Assembly (NCBI GenBank): GCA_032207245.1 | Contig: CM063500.1 | Coordinates: forward strand, 59,165,076-59,229,075 | Direction: 5' to 3' | Length of the DNA: 64,000 nt | From: Pardosa pseudoannulata | Taxonomy: Eukaryota > Arthropoda > Arachnida > Araneae > Lycosidae | Shown here: piece by piece, positions 22,508-33,901 of the stretch | How the letters are laid out: the number at the start of each line of letters is the position of its first letter | Position numbering within the stretch: the first letter of the stretch is position 1 | The notes under the pieces: generated by a model | Seen by the model: the letters and a program-made list of their open reading frames with translations, nothing else | What the model was told of the DNA's origin: nothing | Database searches by the model: none | Program-made: the position numbers and the translations under genes

Positions 22508-23303
22508 ATTTAAAGAAACCCAATTTAGCTCGTTCCGAAGAAGCATAATTAAATCTACCTAGAGCACTTTTTGATGGTTGTTTTGGCCCTTTTCCCCTTT
22601 TTTTCTTCAACTGAAATTTTATTTTTTAATTTTGAATCTTTTTCAAAGGATTTATTTATAGTTATTTTTACAAGCAAACAGCCTTTATGAGTTTGATGTT
22701 TTACAAGAGTTTCATAAGAAATCGTTTCAAATAATGATTTTTTTTTTTTTTTACTTCATTGTACAAAGAGAACAGAAGTATTGAAATTAAAATAAATTTC
22801 AGAGCCCAAATTTCAATGAAAACATTTATTTTGACCAGGACTCAATGAATTTTGAACATTTTAGGTTCTATATGAATGTACAAGGAAACTTTAATTCTGA
22901 AACTTTAATTATCCCTTTTGACCATGTCTGAACTAGTTTTGACTAGTTTCCTTTTGATGTTTGTACGTACCTATGTATCTCGCATAACTCAAAAACTAGT
23001 TGCATTAGAAAGCCAAAAATTATTTTGTTGAAAAATTATAACGCCTAGCTGTGCATTTCCCTCATTGGTTGCATTACGAACGGAAATATAGCGAATAATT
23101 ACTCCTTAGGCCTTGGAATTAGTGTTAACAATTAGCTGTAGGATGTTCAACTCTGGTAAATTAGACTATGGCAACATCTATTTGAGACCGACTCTCTTGA
23201 TTGCAATTTGGAAGCTATATAACGAAAATATTCGATATGGTGAGTGTACAAGGAAGTCATATGTTGCACTCATCAGATTTTTTTTTCATTTGTGCAGTTG
23301 TAT
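22508..23303. other. Intergenic DNA, no supported gene
   Basis: Contains homopolymer runs and a stretch at 22940-23000 (TATGTATCTCGCATAACTC) reminiscent of dispersed arthropod repeats, but no definable element. Confidence 0.35.
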
Positions 23304-23411
<108 letters not shown>

Positions 23412-23413
23412 TA

Positions 23414-23998
23414 CAGGGTGTCCCAACAGGTCATTTACAAACTTAACATGACAGTCTGTCATATCGCGATGTACAAGATTTACCTAGGAACTTGTGTCTG
23501 AAAATGGAAACTGCGACCGCTAGAGTGCTGTGATCACGAGTGTGGAGCAGGAGAAAAAGAAATGATATCGACAGCGGTGTTAATATGATTTTTACTACAG
23601 AGGAGGATTGCATCACAGCAAATTCTCACAATTGTTTCCCTTTGCCACAATGCACGTTTCACAACGTCGGCGCATGGATTCACGAACCCGTTCAATTTGG
23701 CCAGGAATGACACGGACACGTGCTGCCGCTTCCGCGATCCTGGCGATAAGATCCATGTCCGATGTTAGGGTGTCTCGTACACCATGGACTTCATGTGTCC
23801 CCACAGGTAGAAATCCAGGGGAGTCAGGTCGGGGGATCGCAGCGGTCCGCCTCTACCGATCCAGCGATTTTCCTGCAATTATTGCCCTCTAGCGGTCACA
23901 GTTTGCATTTTCGGACACAAGTTCCTATGTAAATCTTGTTCATCATGATAGGTCAGACCAGCATGTTAAGTTTGTAAACGACCTTTTGGGACATCCTG
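23414..23998 (-). mobile_element. 585-bp long-TIR transposon with truncated transposase
   Basis: The termini CAGGGTGTCCCAACAGGTC and, inverted, CAGGATGTCCCAAAAGGTC are flanked by TA on both sides (23412-23413 and 23999-24000). The inverted repeats extend about 115 bp (23414-23530 versus 23880-23998), with high but imperfect identity. The interior keeps only the C-terminal part of a mariner/IS630-like DDE transposase. It has inserted into AT microsatellite. Confidence 0.8.
23613..23870 (-). pseudogene. DDE transposase C-terminal fragment (mariner/IS630-like)
   Basis: Reads RWIGRGGP, then SPDLTPLDFYLWGHMKS, then a frameshift at about 23795, then LIARIAEAAARVRVIP and MRRRCETCIVAKGNN. The SPDLTPLDF-x-LWG block is the third catalytic-acid region of a widespread arthropod mariner-like group, and the MRRRxxxCIxxxG end is its usual C-terminus. 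The first two catalytic residues are missing. Confidence 0.7.
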
Positions 23999-24148
<150 letters not shown>

Positions 24149-24174
24149 TGACATGGATGAATGGTTAAGACACA

Positions 24175-25060
24175 TTTGATTTTATATGCAAAAACTTCTT
24201 TATTGTAATCCTTCTGTCCATGGATATGCCATTTAGATATCCTTTGTTCTTATATTTTGCCCCGAAAAGCGTGAAGGATGTTATCAGCCCGAGTTCCCGC
24301 TCAGAACTGTCTTTTTTGGCGTTGCTATCAGTAAAAGCACCGGCTTTCTGGAGGCGCTATACTAGCTTGTGATCTGCCCGCCTATTTTACTGGGGCAGGT
24401 ATGTTCGTAGACCGGAGCTGGGATGCATAACAAAAATAATTCCTCTAAAGGCTTAGATGGACAACACACATTTTATTTACAAAAAAATTGGCGAAAAAAC
24501 TGAAAGTAAATCAAAACAACATATTGCTGAGTCTAAGAGCCTGTCTTATCCAGATTATATGGCCGAGCTTTCCATATCCAAAACTAAAACCGACGTCGTG
24601 TTCTTTCACATCGAACAGAGAGATGTCTCCAGGTCGCGGGTTCTATCTCGACTCCCCGTATCCAACTGCCCTCTCTTGCAGATCTTCTCTCCTTTCTGAG
24701 GGGGGGGGATCAGCATTATCGAAACTTAATCCCTTCCGAAAAAAGAAATCCTCACTTCCAGATGCATTGTTGGCCTGCAAAAACACAATCTAGCGACACA
24801 TCCGAAAATCCTTATCAGCCCCCCTTATGCCGACCTGCTCCTATTTCCCCAAGGAACGCCGGGTGGAAGTGGTCAATGGGGGCAATATCAAGAAGGGCAC
24901 ACATGCGGAACACTGGTCATGGGGTCCAAATTCCTTACAATACCCAAACAAATATGATGTCTACTTCTGTGTCAGATTCTTTACACTGTATAGTTCCTCT
25001 AGAGGGTATGTCTTTCTTCTATTACTTTATTGTTAACGAGGCCTAACTATTTTTAATTAT
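24175..25060. other. GC-richer stretch of unknown nature, possible retroelement piece
   Basis: Base composition is clearly richer in GC than the surroundings. On the minus strand, 24175-24430 begins TGTTATGCATCCCAGCTCCG and ends shortly after AATAAAG, which would fit a solo LTR, but no second copy or TSD is visible. Overlapping frames at 24457-25046 have no recognisable motif. Confidence 0.3.
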
Positions 25061-25111
25061 AACTCGCTTAGTTCTTAACTCCTATTTTTAAACCTGACAT
25101 ATGTATATATA

Positions 25112-25198
25112 TCATACAACCAAGGTTTGCTCGGGAGTCGAACGCATGCCCATCGGATTGAAGCACAGTATGCTAACCATTATACAATCCGGAAGGAT
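25112..25198 (-). other. Degenerate tRNA-like sequence
   Basis: The minus strand has ATAATGGTTAGCATA (A-box-like) and GCGTTCGACTCCCGAGC (B-box-like) at tRNA spacing. The anticodon and T stems contain mismatches and the acceptor arms do not pair, so this is a tRNA pseudogene or the head of another SINE, not a tRNA gene. Confidence 0.5.
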
Positions 25199-26867
25199 GC
25201 ACAGAGTTTTTATATTTATCATTTCTGGCAGATTTCTTTGTATCTGGTAATTTCTTTATGTATAAGAACCTCTATCCAGTCATCCATCGTATTTGGGGTT
25301 TGGTTGAATGAGTAATTATAAATATACTGTAAGGTTATGCTGTTGAATATTTGTGCACAATTATAATTGCATTAGAAAATGTGTGAAGTTGGTGTTCTGC
25401 GAGGCCCTAGGTTCGCTTTTGATGACAAATTCACCCGTGCTTTCTTTTTATCGGAGGGAAATATGTGCTATTATTCGTAATCTTTTAAATTTGGATCGAT
25501 TTCTTTCACTGGTAATGATTTACTGGTTAAAACGAGTGGTTGTTACTTTTGGTAAAACAACTGCTATTAAATTCTACGATATTTCTTTGTTTGACCTGCC
25601 ACTTTAGTAATCGATAGCTGAAATGAAGATTAACCGTCACACAAGGTTTTGTAAGAAATGTATTAGAATGTTCTTTCGATTTGTACTAGGGAAATGATTA
25701 GATATTCATGACACTATCAAACTTATCGTTCTCCTTCGTGATTTTGGTGGAAAAATGAATATTTCGAATGATTACTTTTAAAATAATTGATGCCCTGTGG
25801 AAGCAAGACAAAGAACTGTCTGGAATATTGGGTATATCATCTTGAAAAAATGTCAATTTTTCTTGAATAGTCTTGTAGGTAGAGCGACTAATGATGTGTC
25901 AGAATCGACTGACAGAAGAGGCTTTGTGCTGTTTAAGAAATTGTATTGATACCCTCAAAAAACTCCTTTTTGTCTACATACCTAAATAAATACAGATAAA
26001 TATGCAAATTAACAAGAAAGGAAATATTTAATAGCATGATATGTCTTCTGAATAGAATATTACAGCAGGAACTATTTCTCTTTGTCACGATCTAAAAAAA
26101 TAATCAGTTTGGTATCATATGAGAGTATATCGATTAAGTTAAAAGAGAACTAAAAGATTGTTTCCTTTCTTAGATAATTGGGAGTAAAATCGGTTACTAA
26201 TGGGTGATTTGGGAAAGAGGGACAATATATATATAAGTCTGCACTATTCATTAACGTTGTTATTCACTGAGAAAATATCTGTTTGACATTATTTTTTAGA
26301 AAACTAATGTATTGATCTATCAGCAAATCTATCGTAGCTGTCTCATGACACTGTTTATTAACATAAAACTGATTTGTTATGTAGGAAGAAATAATATCCA
26401 AAATCTTTTTATTTCATGCTAGAAAACACCATTTTAGAAGTTTAGCATGAGATAAAATTTGTTTTTTACCTTTTAACACTTGTGTGGTCACACATATTTC
26501 TTCCCTTAGCATTTTCACCTCTCTAAATCATAATTGATCTGTGCTTTTCTCAGTATTTTCTTGTAATGAGTTGTCAAGATTACTTACCAAATTGCAAGCT
26601 AGTTAACAATTTGTTAAACAGGACAAGTGGAGATAGTTTTATCGGACAAAAGAAGTCCTCATTGGTTAAAAGTTAATAAAAACAAAGATTGCTTGATCTA
26701 AGGTAATCCCATTCTACAGATTTTGCCCTTCTTCATGTTTAAAGAAAATGCAGATAATATATTTTTTCGTTTCTGTTTGAGTGCTTTATGTGCTGACCTA
26801 ACTATTTTTGAAGGTTCCAAAAGGTATTGAATGTGGAATGTATTGTCTTCATTCTATTTATTTTAGA
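25199..26867. other. Intergenic DNA, no supported gene
   Basis: An 84-codon plus-strand frame at 25353-25607 has no recognisable motif and no coding support. The remainder is AT-rich single-copy-looking DNA. Confidence 0.4.
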
Positions 26868-27490
26868 GCAAAATTTTGCTGATTTAGAAACTGGTGGTAA
26901 AAATTATGGAAGACAAAATAAGTTGCAGAGATTGCAATTATTTTAAACAGACATACTTCTAAAAGTTCCAAAGCCGACCTGTGTGCACTATGACTATTGC
27001 ATGTTACAGATTTAGCTACTCTGTTTTGTTTATATGCAAAATTTTGTTGATTTAGAAACTGATGGTACAAGTGACGGAAGTCTAATGAAGTTGCAGAGAT
27101 TGCAATTGTTTTAAACAAACATATTTCTAAAAGTTCCAAAGCCGAACTGTGCATACTATGACTATTGCATGTTATTGATTTAGTTACTTTTATTTATATG
27201 CAAAATTTTGCTGATTTAGAAACTGATGGTACAAGTGACGGAAGTCTAATGAAATTGCAGAGACTGCAATGTTTTAAACAGACATATTCCTAAAAGTTCC
27301 AAAGCCGACCTGTGTGCACTATGACTATTGCATGTTACAGATTTAGCTACTCTGATTTGTTTATATGCAAAGTTTTGCTGATTTAGAAACTGATGGTACA
27401 AGTGAAGGAAGTCTAACGAAGTTTCAGAGAATGCACATTTTGTAAACATGCCCATTTCTAAAAGTTCCAAAGTCGGATTATGTGCTTCTT
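26868..27490. repeat. ~167-bp tandem repeat, four copies, upstream of GR1
   Basis: The marker GCAAAATTTTGCTGATTTAG starts at 26868, 27036, 27200 and 27367 (periods 168, 164 and 167). Each unit continues with GATGGTACAAGTGACGGAAG and TCTAAAAGTTCCAAAGCCGA. The array ends about 210 bp before the first gustatory receptor start. Minus-strand frames through it are repeat artefacts. Confidence 0.9.
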
Positions 27491-27629
27491 TGCTACTGTT
27501 ATTTACATAACTTAAAAGAAATGCACCTAACTTACTTTCTTTTTTTTTTTTAAAATTGTTTCATTAGTTGCTTTACCTAATTTTCAAGATTTTAAAAATT
27601 TGGAAGTTATCAAATATAAATTTTGTTAA

Positions 27630-27652
27630 ATTGTCTTTATTCTATTCAGTGG
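27630..27652 (+). promoter_or_regulatory. Possible 5' UTR splice acceptor of GR1
   Basis: TTGTCTTTATTCTATTCAG is a good pyrimidine-rich acceptor about 50 bp before the GR1 ATG, suggesting a 5' UTR intron. The matching donor was not identified. Confidence 0.3.
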
Positions 27653-27700
27653 TATGCGAAAATTGAAATAAGAGGATTTAAAAAGGGAAGATAAAAAACT

Positions 27701-28798
27701 ATGGAAGACAAATATTTATGGAATGGAGTTGCAGTAAATGGAATTACTCTAAGCAGAAATATTCCCAAAAAGTTATACTATATTTCACGTTTTGGAATTG
27801 TAATTATACATGCATGTTTTTTGCACTTAATAATTTTAAGTTTCATGGGATTAATTGCAAACAATATAGGTGGCAATAGCAAAGTTGTGTTACCATTCAT
27901 GTTTCTTCACTGTGTTACCTACTTTCTCTGGAATTCGCTATTTCGGAAAAGGAAGCATATTTGTAAAGTTCTCCTTCAGATATATAGGTACCGTAAAATG
28001 TTACACGTTCCTTGTAACAGAAGTAAATCTGTTTTTAAATGGTTTTTTATATTTAGTTGTAATTTTCTTATTGCGATTTCAGCAACGAACGTAACGCTTA
28101 TAAATCTGTATGACAAAAAAGATACCGCTTTCTGGTGTTACAGTCGTGAAATAAAGAATTTCGCTGTTACAAATTTTCTTTTGGTGATAGGTGCTTTCTC
28201 CTATTTTTTGTTCTACTTATATTTGCCTGTTCTCGTAACATTGACTATATGCTGCATTGAATATCGTTGTGGAGAAATACTGAGTGCACTCAACGCAAAT
28301 TTAGAGCAATCATTGTTGACAAAAGGACAAATCGGAGTAGTTGTACTGTGCAATATATATTTCAGCTTTGCAGAAGTCCTGTACCAGTTGAAAGCTATTT
28401 TATCTATTCCCTTATTACTACTTTTACTGTGCGATTTCATTGAAATATTTATGGCCTTGGCTTCAGGTATCATTCCAACTCCAACGTCATTCACTACACA
28501 AATGAACGTAGGTGTCATTTGCTGTACAGCTGTTTGTATGATTGTTGCCCAAACGCTCTGTGGCTGTTTGATACCAGATAACCTACGAAACATCAAAGCA
28601 ACTGCTGGAAAGCTCATCGAGAAAATTATAAGACTTCCTCATGGGCATAACGAATTCCTCTTTCATTTGAAAAGAATCGAGAAGAGGGACATTATATGTA
28701 TGACTGCTGGTGGCATGATAGATATCGAGAAACATTTTATCTTAACAGCATTTGGAACTATACTTACATACGGACTACTAATTATAAATATTAATTAG
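27701..28798 (+). CDS. Gustatory receptor-like 7-TM protein, copy 1 (GR1)
   Basis: A predicted ligand-gated cation channel/chemoreceptor of the arthropod gustatory receptor family, acting in the plasma membrane of sensory neurons. The 365-residue protein has seven hydrophobic segments at about 28-53, 62-81, 112-136, 156-187, 231-258, 268-292 and 346-363. Family landmarks seen: CIEYRCGEILS at 185-195, CGCLIP at 287-292, an amphipathic RIEKRD just before CMTAGGMI (333-340), and the terminal FGTILTYGLLI, the arachnid form of the GR C-terminal TYhhhhhQF signature. It is a single uninterrupted exon, and the ATG is followed by GA as in the other three copies. Closest relatives in the window are the genes at 32478, 46895 and 59852, all on the same strand. 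Ligand and expression are unknown. Antisense frames inside it are shadows. Confidence 0.88.
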   Translation: MEDKYLWNGVAVNGITLSRNIPKKLYYISRFGIVIIHACFLHLIILSFMGLIANNIGGNSKVVLPFMFLHCVTYFLWNSLFRKRKHICKVLLQIYRYRKMLHVPCNRSKSVFKWFFIFSCNFLIAISATNVTLINLYDKKDTAFWCYSREIKNFAVTNFLLVIGAFSYFLFYLYLPVLVTLTICCIEYRCGEILSALNANLEQSLLTKGQIGVVVLCNIYFSFAEVLYQLKAILSIPLLLLLLCDFIEIFMALASGIIPTPTSFTTQMNVGVICCTAVCMIVAQTLCGCLIPDNLRNIKATAGKLIEKIIRLPHGHNEFLFHLKRIEKRDIICMTAGGMIDIEKHFILTAFGTILTYGLLIININ

Positions 28799-29700
28799 AA
28801 AGAATAAGTACAGTACTGCAGATGGATCTTTGATCTAGACTTTTTTTGAATGCTGTTTCATGCATATGATCTGGGTTTAATTATCTGTTGAACTAAAAAT
28901 TTATATAGTTTGATTATTGTTAATGATATGTATATATGTATGTAATCAACGGGGAGAAAAACTGCCCCCAAAATTTACACTTGAAAACTTCTTTTGAAAT
29001 TGCCCCTATTATTTTCCTCAGCCCGGGCATGCTGGGCTGCCAAGAGTCCCGTTTAACGTCTGTTCGAAAGAAACACATCAGTCGTCGTGGTCGAACATAA
29101 TTTTTATTTCATCTTTTCAAAATCGAACAAAATCCAGAGGCATCTGAACCGGACGGTGTCAGGGCGCTCTCTCTCTAATGACAATCTTTTGCGAGAAACG
29201 ACCAAAACCCGTGTGTTTTAGTGTCGTGGGAAAATGCTGAGGCAACACTTAATTGCTTATAGAGAGTAACCTTTGATTAGAGACATCTGCCAAAGTATGG
29301 CGTTTCAGATGAGTATTACTGCTGATCGTTATAGATTTTTCGTGGGAGAGAATTACTTCCTAATTAAAATGCCAGCTATAACATTTTTTGCTTTGAGAAT
29401 CAAAGAAAGAATTTCGGGGTTATGCTGAAGGAATGAAAACATCCTCGTTGAAATTGGATGGTTGGGAAATATGGTTAATATAAAGAGGAGAAATTAAGAT
29501 TTAGAATAATGAATGGGGAAAAGGGATAATTTTGGATAGACTTTAGGGCTTAGATATTGATATTATTACATATATTTAAGAATTATAAGAAATATTCTAA
29601 CACTATGTAGAATGGGAAATGGAAAATCCTATAAGATTGTGATTTTGTTTAAAAGGATACATAAAGATGAAATATAACATTTGAATTTGTAATAGTAATT
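28799..29700. other. Intergenic DNA between GR1 and a Tc1 remnant
   Basis: 28970-29250 is GC-richer (it contains CCCGGGCATGCTGGGCTG), but no frame, terminal repeat or RNA fold could be assigned. Confidence 0.35.
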
Positions 29701-30470
29701 TTTTCATTGGCATTTGTACTGATGTGGCCGTGCATTGTCTGCATTACTATGGCCAGACGCCTTCACAAAGGAGGCCTATTCTCCCGCTGTCCTGAACGCT
29801 GCCTCCCATTGAAAGTTGTCCACCGACGCCACCATTTACAGTGGCGCAGAGATCACAAAAACTGGACAACTGATCAATAGAGTCATGTCCTCTTTACGGA
29901 TGAGACTAGGTTCAGTACCAGAAGCGATTCTCAACGCGTTTTGATCTGGAGAGAGGTCAGGACCCGGTTTTATCCTAAACATCAAGGAAGGACACCGGTG
30001 CTGTGATCCTGGAGTTCTTGTCTGGGGAGGCACTATGCTGAACGGACGAACTGAGCTCCAAGTTTTCGACAGAGCTTCTGTAACCGGGAATCGCTATTGT
30101 GAGGAAGTACTCCTTCCCCATGTGCGTCTGTTCCAAGCTGCCATTGGCCTAGACATCATTTTTATGGATGACGATGCACGGGGACATTGGACTCTTGCTG
30201 TTGAGGAGCTATTGGAAAGTGAAGATATCACTCGAATGGATTGGGCAGCGTACTCCCCTGATTTAAATCCCATCGAACATGTATGGAATGATTTGGGGAG
30301 ACAAATTGCAGCACGCTTACATCCTCCGGAGAACACCCAACAACTCAAACAGATGCTGATTGCGGAATGGGCACTCCTACCGCAAGAAATGTTGGACCAG
30401 CTGATTCTGAGTATGTGGAGACGGTGTGAAGCAACCATTGCAGTTAGGGGAGGGCATATCTCATGTTAAG
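29700..30470 (+). pseudogene. Tc1-like transposase, 5'-truncated, with stop and frameshift
   Basis: From about 29749 the frame reads MARRLHKGGLFSRCPERC and WTTDQ, then a TAG, then HVLFTDETRF (first catalytic Asp). It shifts frame near 29990 and continues WGGTMLNGRTELQVFDRASV. The second Asp lies in FMDDDARGHW, where the usual Asn-Ala-Arg-Pro-His has changed, and the third acid in SPDLNPIEHVW with the canonical 34-residue spacing (DD34E). It ends VRGGHISC. This is the DDE recombinase of Tc1 elements, which cuts and pastes at TA. The N-terminal DNA-binding domain is absent. Part of the sequence is still a 144-codon open frame (30035-30469), but the enzyme cannot be functional. Confidence 0.85.
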
Positions 30471-30744
30471 GAACATCTGCTTGTTGTTCTTCCTCTTGGA
30501 TAGACAATCATGAGTCACGATACTAAGCTTTGAATAAAGCTTGTTTTTGTTTGATTCCATTAGCGTATGCATTGTATTCCTCTTTCAGCTCCGATGCTTT
30601 CGTCATCCTTTACTTACACAATACTCTACCTTATTTCTAAATTTCATGTCTCAGGACTTACATTTTTTCTTCTAGAATACAAACAAAATTGGTGCATCTA
30701 AATATTAAATGCAAATATAATTAGAACCACTTACATTAATACTA

Positions 30745-31120
30745 TGATTTTTAAAAGTATGTATGTGTATGATTGATAATTTAGAAAAATAAAAAACAAC
30801 TGTTACAAGAAAAAGAAATGAAACATTGATTTGATGGTAAAATAAACATATATGCTTTCTGTTAATTTTAAAAATATTTGATTAAGAAGTATAAGCTCTA
30901 TCAATCATTAGAAATACGTTATAGGGTGCAATTTCTTATGATATTAAAGTATGTATGATTGTGATAATTTAGAAAAATAAGTAATTACAATTGTTATAAG
31001 AAAAAATAAAATATTTCATTTGATGTTAAAATAAACATATTTCTTTTCTGTTAAATATAAAAATATTCGTTTAATAAATAAAAACAATAGCAAATCATTA
31101 GAAATACTTTATATAGTGAC
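30745..31120. repeat. ~190-bp tandem duplication
   Basis: AAAGTATGTATG ... GATAATTTAGAAAAATAA ... TAAAATAAACATAT ... ATCATTAGAAATAC occurs twice in the same order (starting about 30755 and 30948), with moderate divergence. Confidence 0.75.
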
Positions 31121-31179
31121 TTTTTAAAGTTTTTTAAATTATTAAATGAACACCGAAAAAGAAATATCTTCGGCCTAAA

Positions 31180-31440
31180 GTGAAGTGAGCAAATTCTCGG
31201 ACCCGGTCCGTGACGTCAAGCGGAGGTGTTTTAGGCTTGTTCTCTAGGAGGCTTTGTCACTGTCCCCACAGACAACTCGCTCTGGACGAACTGTTCGTGC
31301 TCCTCGGCTATATGTCACCTTCGCTGACACTGCGGGGGTTAGTGTGCTGCGGCATCACAGCGCCAAATCAGCACTAAAGACTTTCCAGTACTGCTTTGGC
31401 ACCGCCGCTTGGCGATAAACTAAAAATGTAACCTTCATAC
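31180..31440. other. Isolated GC-rich island
   Basis: Contains GGACCCGGTCCGTGACGTCA and several GGCACCGCCGC-like stretches in an otherwise AT-rich landscape. No open frame stands out. It could be a fragment of a GC-rich transposon or a promoter; no basis to choose. Confidence 0.3.
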
Positions 31441-32405
31441 TATTGTTTATATACAGCTTATATAATGTAGCGCGCATCATCTCTCAGCTCCTGTACAACC
31501 GTTGTGCTTCACTATGAGCTGGTAATCCGCATTCCTTTCTCCTTGCAGCAATGTGTGTAAGATCTAACTATAATGCAAATTCGAGCGACGTCATGGACTA
31601 CTATATGCCATTTCCATTCATTTTCATGTTTACAACAGCCAATAGGCAAACAATAAACTGCCTTTCCGTTTGAAACTAAAGCTAGAATTGTCATAAGTTG
31701 AGATGTGTCCTGCTGCGTGAAATCGCCTTATCCTCCATATTAAATTGTTAGTTTATTTTATGACTGGCACATGTATCTTTAATTTTAACCTTTTATTTTC
31801 TTTAATTTTTGATGCACTTTCGAACTAGCGTGCTTCAGACCGAAATTACGATATAACTTATTATAAAGATGGATGGATTCGCTAAAAGATTAAACTAAGT
31901 ACTTACGACAGATTAAAACTGTTTTCGCAATTGGTTTGTAAAATCGATTTTTGAAGAGAATCATGAAAGGGAGGAATGACATTGTAAATATATTTTGCAC
32001 TTTTACCATTTGACAATTGAAAGAAGAAATTTATTAGAAAAAAATGGTCGATATATTTTACAACTTTTTTCATTTATTGATCTAACATAGATTGTACTTG
32101 GGACGTACTGTAAACATAGGTGATATCATAAAATTGATTTCTTTCATAAAGTATAAAGTAATGGCTCAATGTATTTTAGCTTTATTACAAATTTGAGCGA
32201 ATTAGAAGTTGGTAGGACGCATGTTTGTCATATTTCAACCAACGTAAGGACTTTAATAGGTATTGTATTGTACACATTAGTAAAAATCCTTATTGTAAAA
32301 ACCCTTGGAAGCGTTGTGATATGTTTTCATGGTTAGAATACGCAGAAGAAAAGTTCTTATTAAATTGATTCAAGTAAATAACTAAAATCGTTTGAGGTTA
32401 GTTTC
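31441..32405. other. Intergenic DNA upstream of GR2
   Basis: No gene seen. 32165-32215 (CAAATTTGAGCGAATTAGAA ... TTGGTAGGAC) weakly resembles the unit of the tandem repeat upstream of GR1. Confidence 0.35.
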
Positions 32406-32477
32406 TTGTTTATTACATTTAGTGATCTATTGGATAAATATTCTAATACGTTAAATCAGAAGGTGAAAAGAAAAGGC

Positions 32478-33575
32478 ATGGAAGACAGTTTTCTGTGGAG
32501 TACAGCAGTAGTGAGTGGAATAGTTCTAAGTTCATCTATTTCCAAAAGATTAAAGTACGTCTTCTGGATTGGAGCAATTATTTTCAACTTGTGTTCTTTG
32601 CATATAACCTCATTAGATTTCTTTTCCCTTTTTGGAAAACTCAAAGGTATCGGTAATAAAGTTCATTTAGCTTTCATGGCTTTCCACATTTTCGCTATTA
32701 TATCGTGGTATTTGCTGTTTCGTAGAAGGAAACGGATTCAACAGCTTCTAGCCAAAATTTATGATTGTCGAAAAATGTTGCATATTCGAAGCAAAGGAAG
32801 TACCTTTCTTATTAAGAGCGTATTATTGTTCAATTTTGTTATTCTGATTTTAATCGTAATTGTTAGTGTAGCTGCAATAAACAATTACGAGTCAGGACAG
32901 TGTGGGTTTTGGTGTTATGAACTTGAAATCAACGGATACATAGCTAAACAATTTTTTCTATTATTTGGAAACTTTTCTTACTACTTATTGCATAGTTATA
33001 CGCCTATTCTTATAACAGTGATAATCTGTAGTATTGAATATCGTTGCGGAGAAATACTAAGTGTTTTTAATCGTATGCTAGAAAGTTTATCATTCGTTGA
33101 ACACAATGCTCGTGGTTTCAATATAATTGCTTTGTATTTCACATTCACAGATACTTTACAAGAATTGAAATCAGTTATGTCACCACTTTTATTCACACTT
33201 TTGCTGTGTAAGTACTTAGGTATATTCACGGCTTTATCTTCTATGATACTATATAACTATATTCCATGGACATTAAAAGTAGAAATTGCAACCAACAGTT
33301 TTGTAGGAATTTGTGTGATCATTGCTCAAGTGCTTTGTGGTTGTATGATACCTGAGCGTTTAAGGAACATCCGGCAAACATCTGTGAGGCAAATTGAAAA
33401 ATATGGAATAAATTATTCTGAGGAAGAGAAAATTCTTTTTTTACTAAAAAGGATTGAAAAAAAAGAGATAATATACATGACAGCTGGAGGTATTATTACC
33501 ATTCAGAAGAGCCTTTTGCTGACGTCATTTGGAACTCTACTAACTTATGGAATACTTATCATCAGCATGAAATAA
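32478..33575 (+). CDS. Gustatory receptor-like 7-TM protein, copy 2 (GR2)
   Basis: Predicted chemoreceptor of the arthropod GR family, a seven-transmembrane protein. The frame is open from an earlier ATG at 32406, but the internal ATG at 32478 gives MEDSFLWS, aligning with the N-termini of the other three copies and giving the same 365-residue length; the extra 24 residues are hydrophilic and without counterpart. Landmarks: SIEYRCGEILS at 185-195, CGCMIP at 287-292, RIEKKEIIYMTAGGII ending at 340, and LLLTSFGTLLTYGILI at the C-terminus. Intronless. A possible 5' UTR acceptor (TTCTTGTTTATTACATTTAG) ends near 32421, which would exclude the upstream ATG from the message. A polyadenylation-type AATAAA lies about 120 bp after the stop. 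Confidence 0.88.
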   Translation: MEDSFLWSTAVVSGIVLSSSISKRLKYVFWIGAIIFNLCSLHITSLDFFSLFGKLKGIGNKVHLAFMAFHIFAIISWYLLFRRRKRIQQLLAKIYDCRKMLHIRSKGSTFLIKSVLLFNFVILILIVIVSVAAINNYESGQCGFWCYELEINGYIAKQFFLLFGNFSYYLLHSYTPILITVIICSIEYRCGEILSVFNRMLESLSFVEHNARGFNIIALYFTFTDTLQELKSVMSPLLFTLLLCKYLGIFTALSSMILYNYIPWTLKVEIATNSFVGICVIIAQVLCGCMIPERLRNIRQTSVRQIEKYGINYSEEEKILFLLKRIEKKEIIYMTAGGIITIQKSLLLTSFGTLLTYGILIISMK

Positions 33576-33901
33576 AAGAGGAAGTATACAAATGCTGTAT
33601 GAAACTAAAGAGGTTCTATTGCACAAAATTCTTGAAAAAAATCATATTTTTAGTTTTTAGTCTAACTAATAACATAGTTTATACAATTTTTAAAATAAAG
33701 TGAAGAAGTCATACGTTTTTGTGATAATTACATAAAGAGATACTGGTACTGTATTACGTTATATTAACTGCATATGTCCCATTTTTCTGGAAATTAAGTT
33801 TATTTGAAAATGATTTTTTCTAAGAGATTCAATAGATGTATCTTATTTTATTTATAGTACATTTCTAAAATTTTGGAGATATGTTACTTGATATATTTTG
33901 T
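33576..33901. other. GR2 3' flank
   Basis: Presumed 3' UTR with an AATAAA near 33695; otherwise featureless. Confidence 0.4.

Noticed and set aside
26858..27470. Minus-strand frames with repeated ALELLE.CLFK.IAISAT
   Set aside because: They read through the 167-bp tandem repeat; the peptide repeat is a product of DNA duplication.
28213..28617. 134-codon minus-strand frame, and similar frames at 47413-47766 and 60415-60795
   Set aside because: Antisense shadows of the GR genes over their conserved region.
32406..32477. Upstream start for GR2
   Set aside because: The extra 24 residues have no counterpart in the other three copies, and a likely splice acceptor lies inside them.
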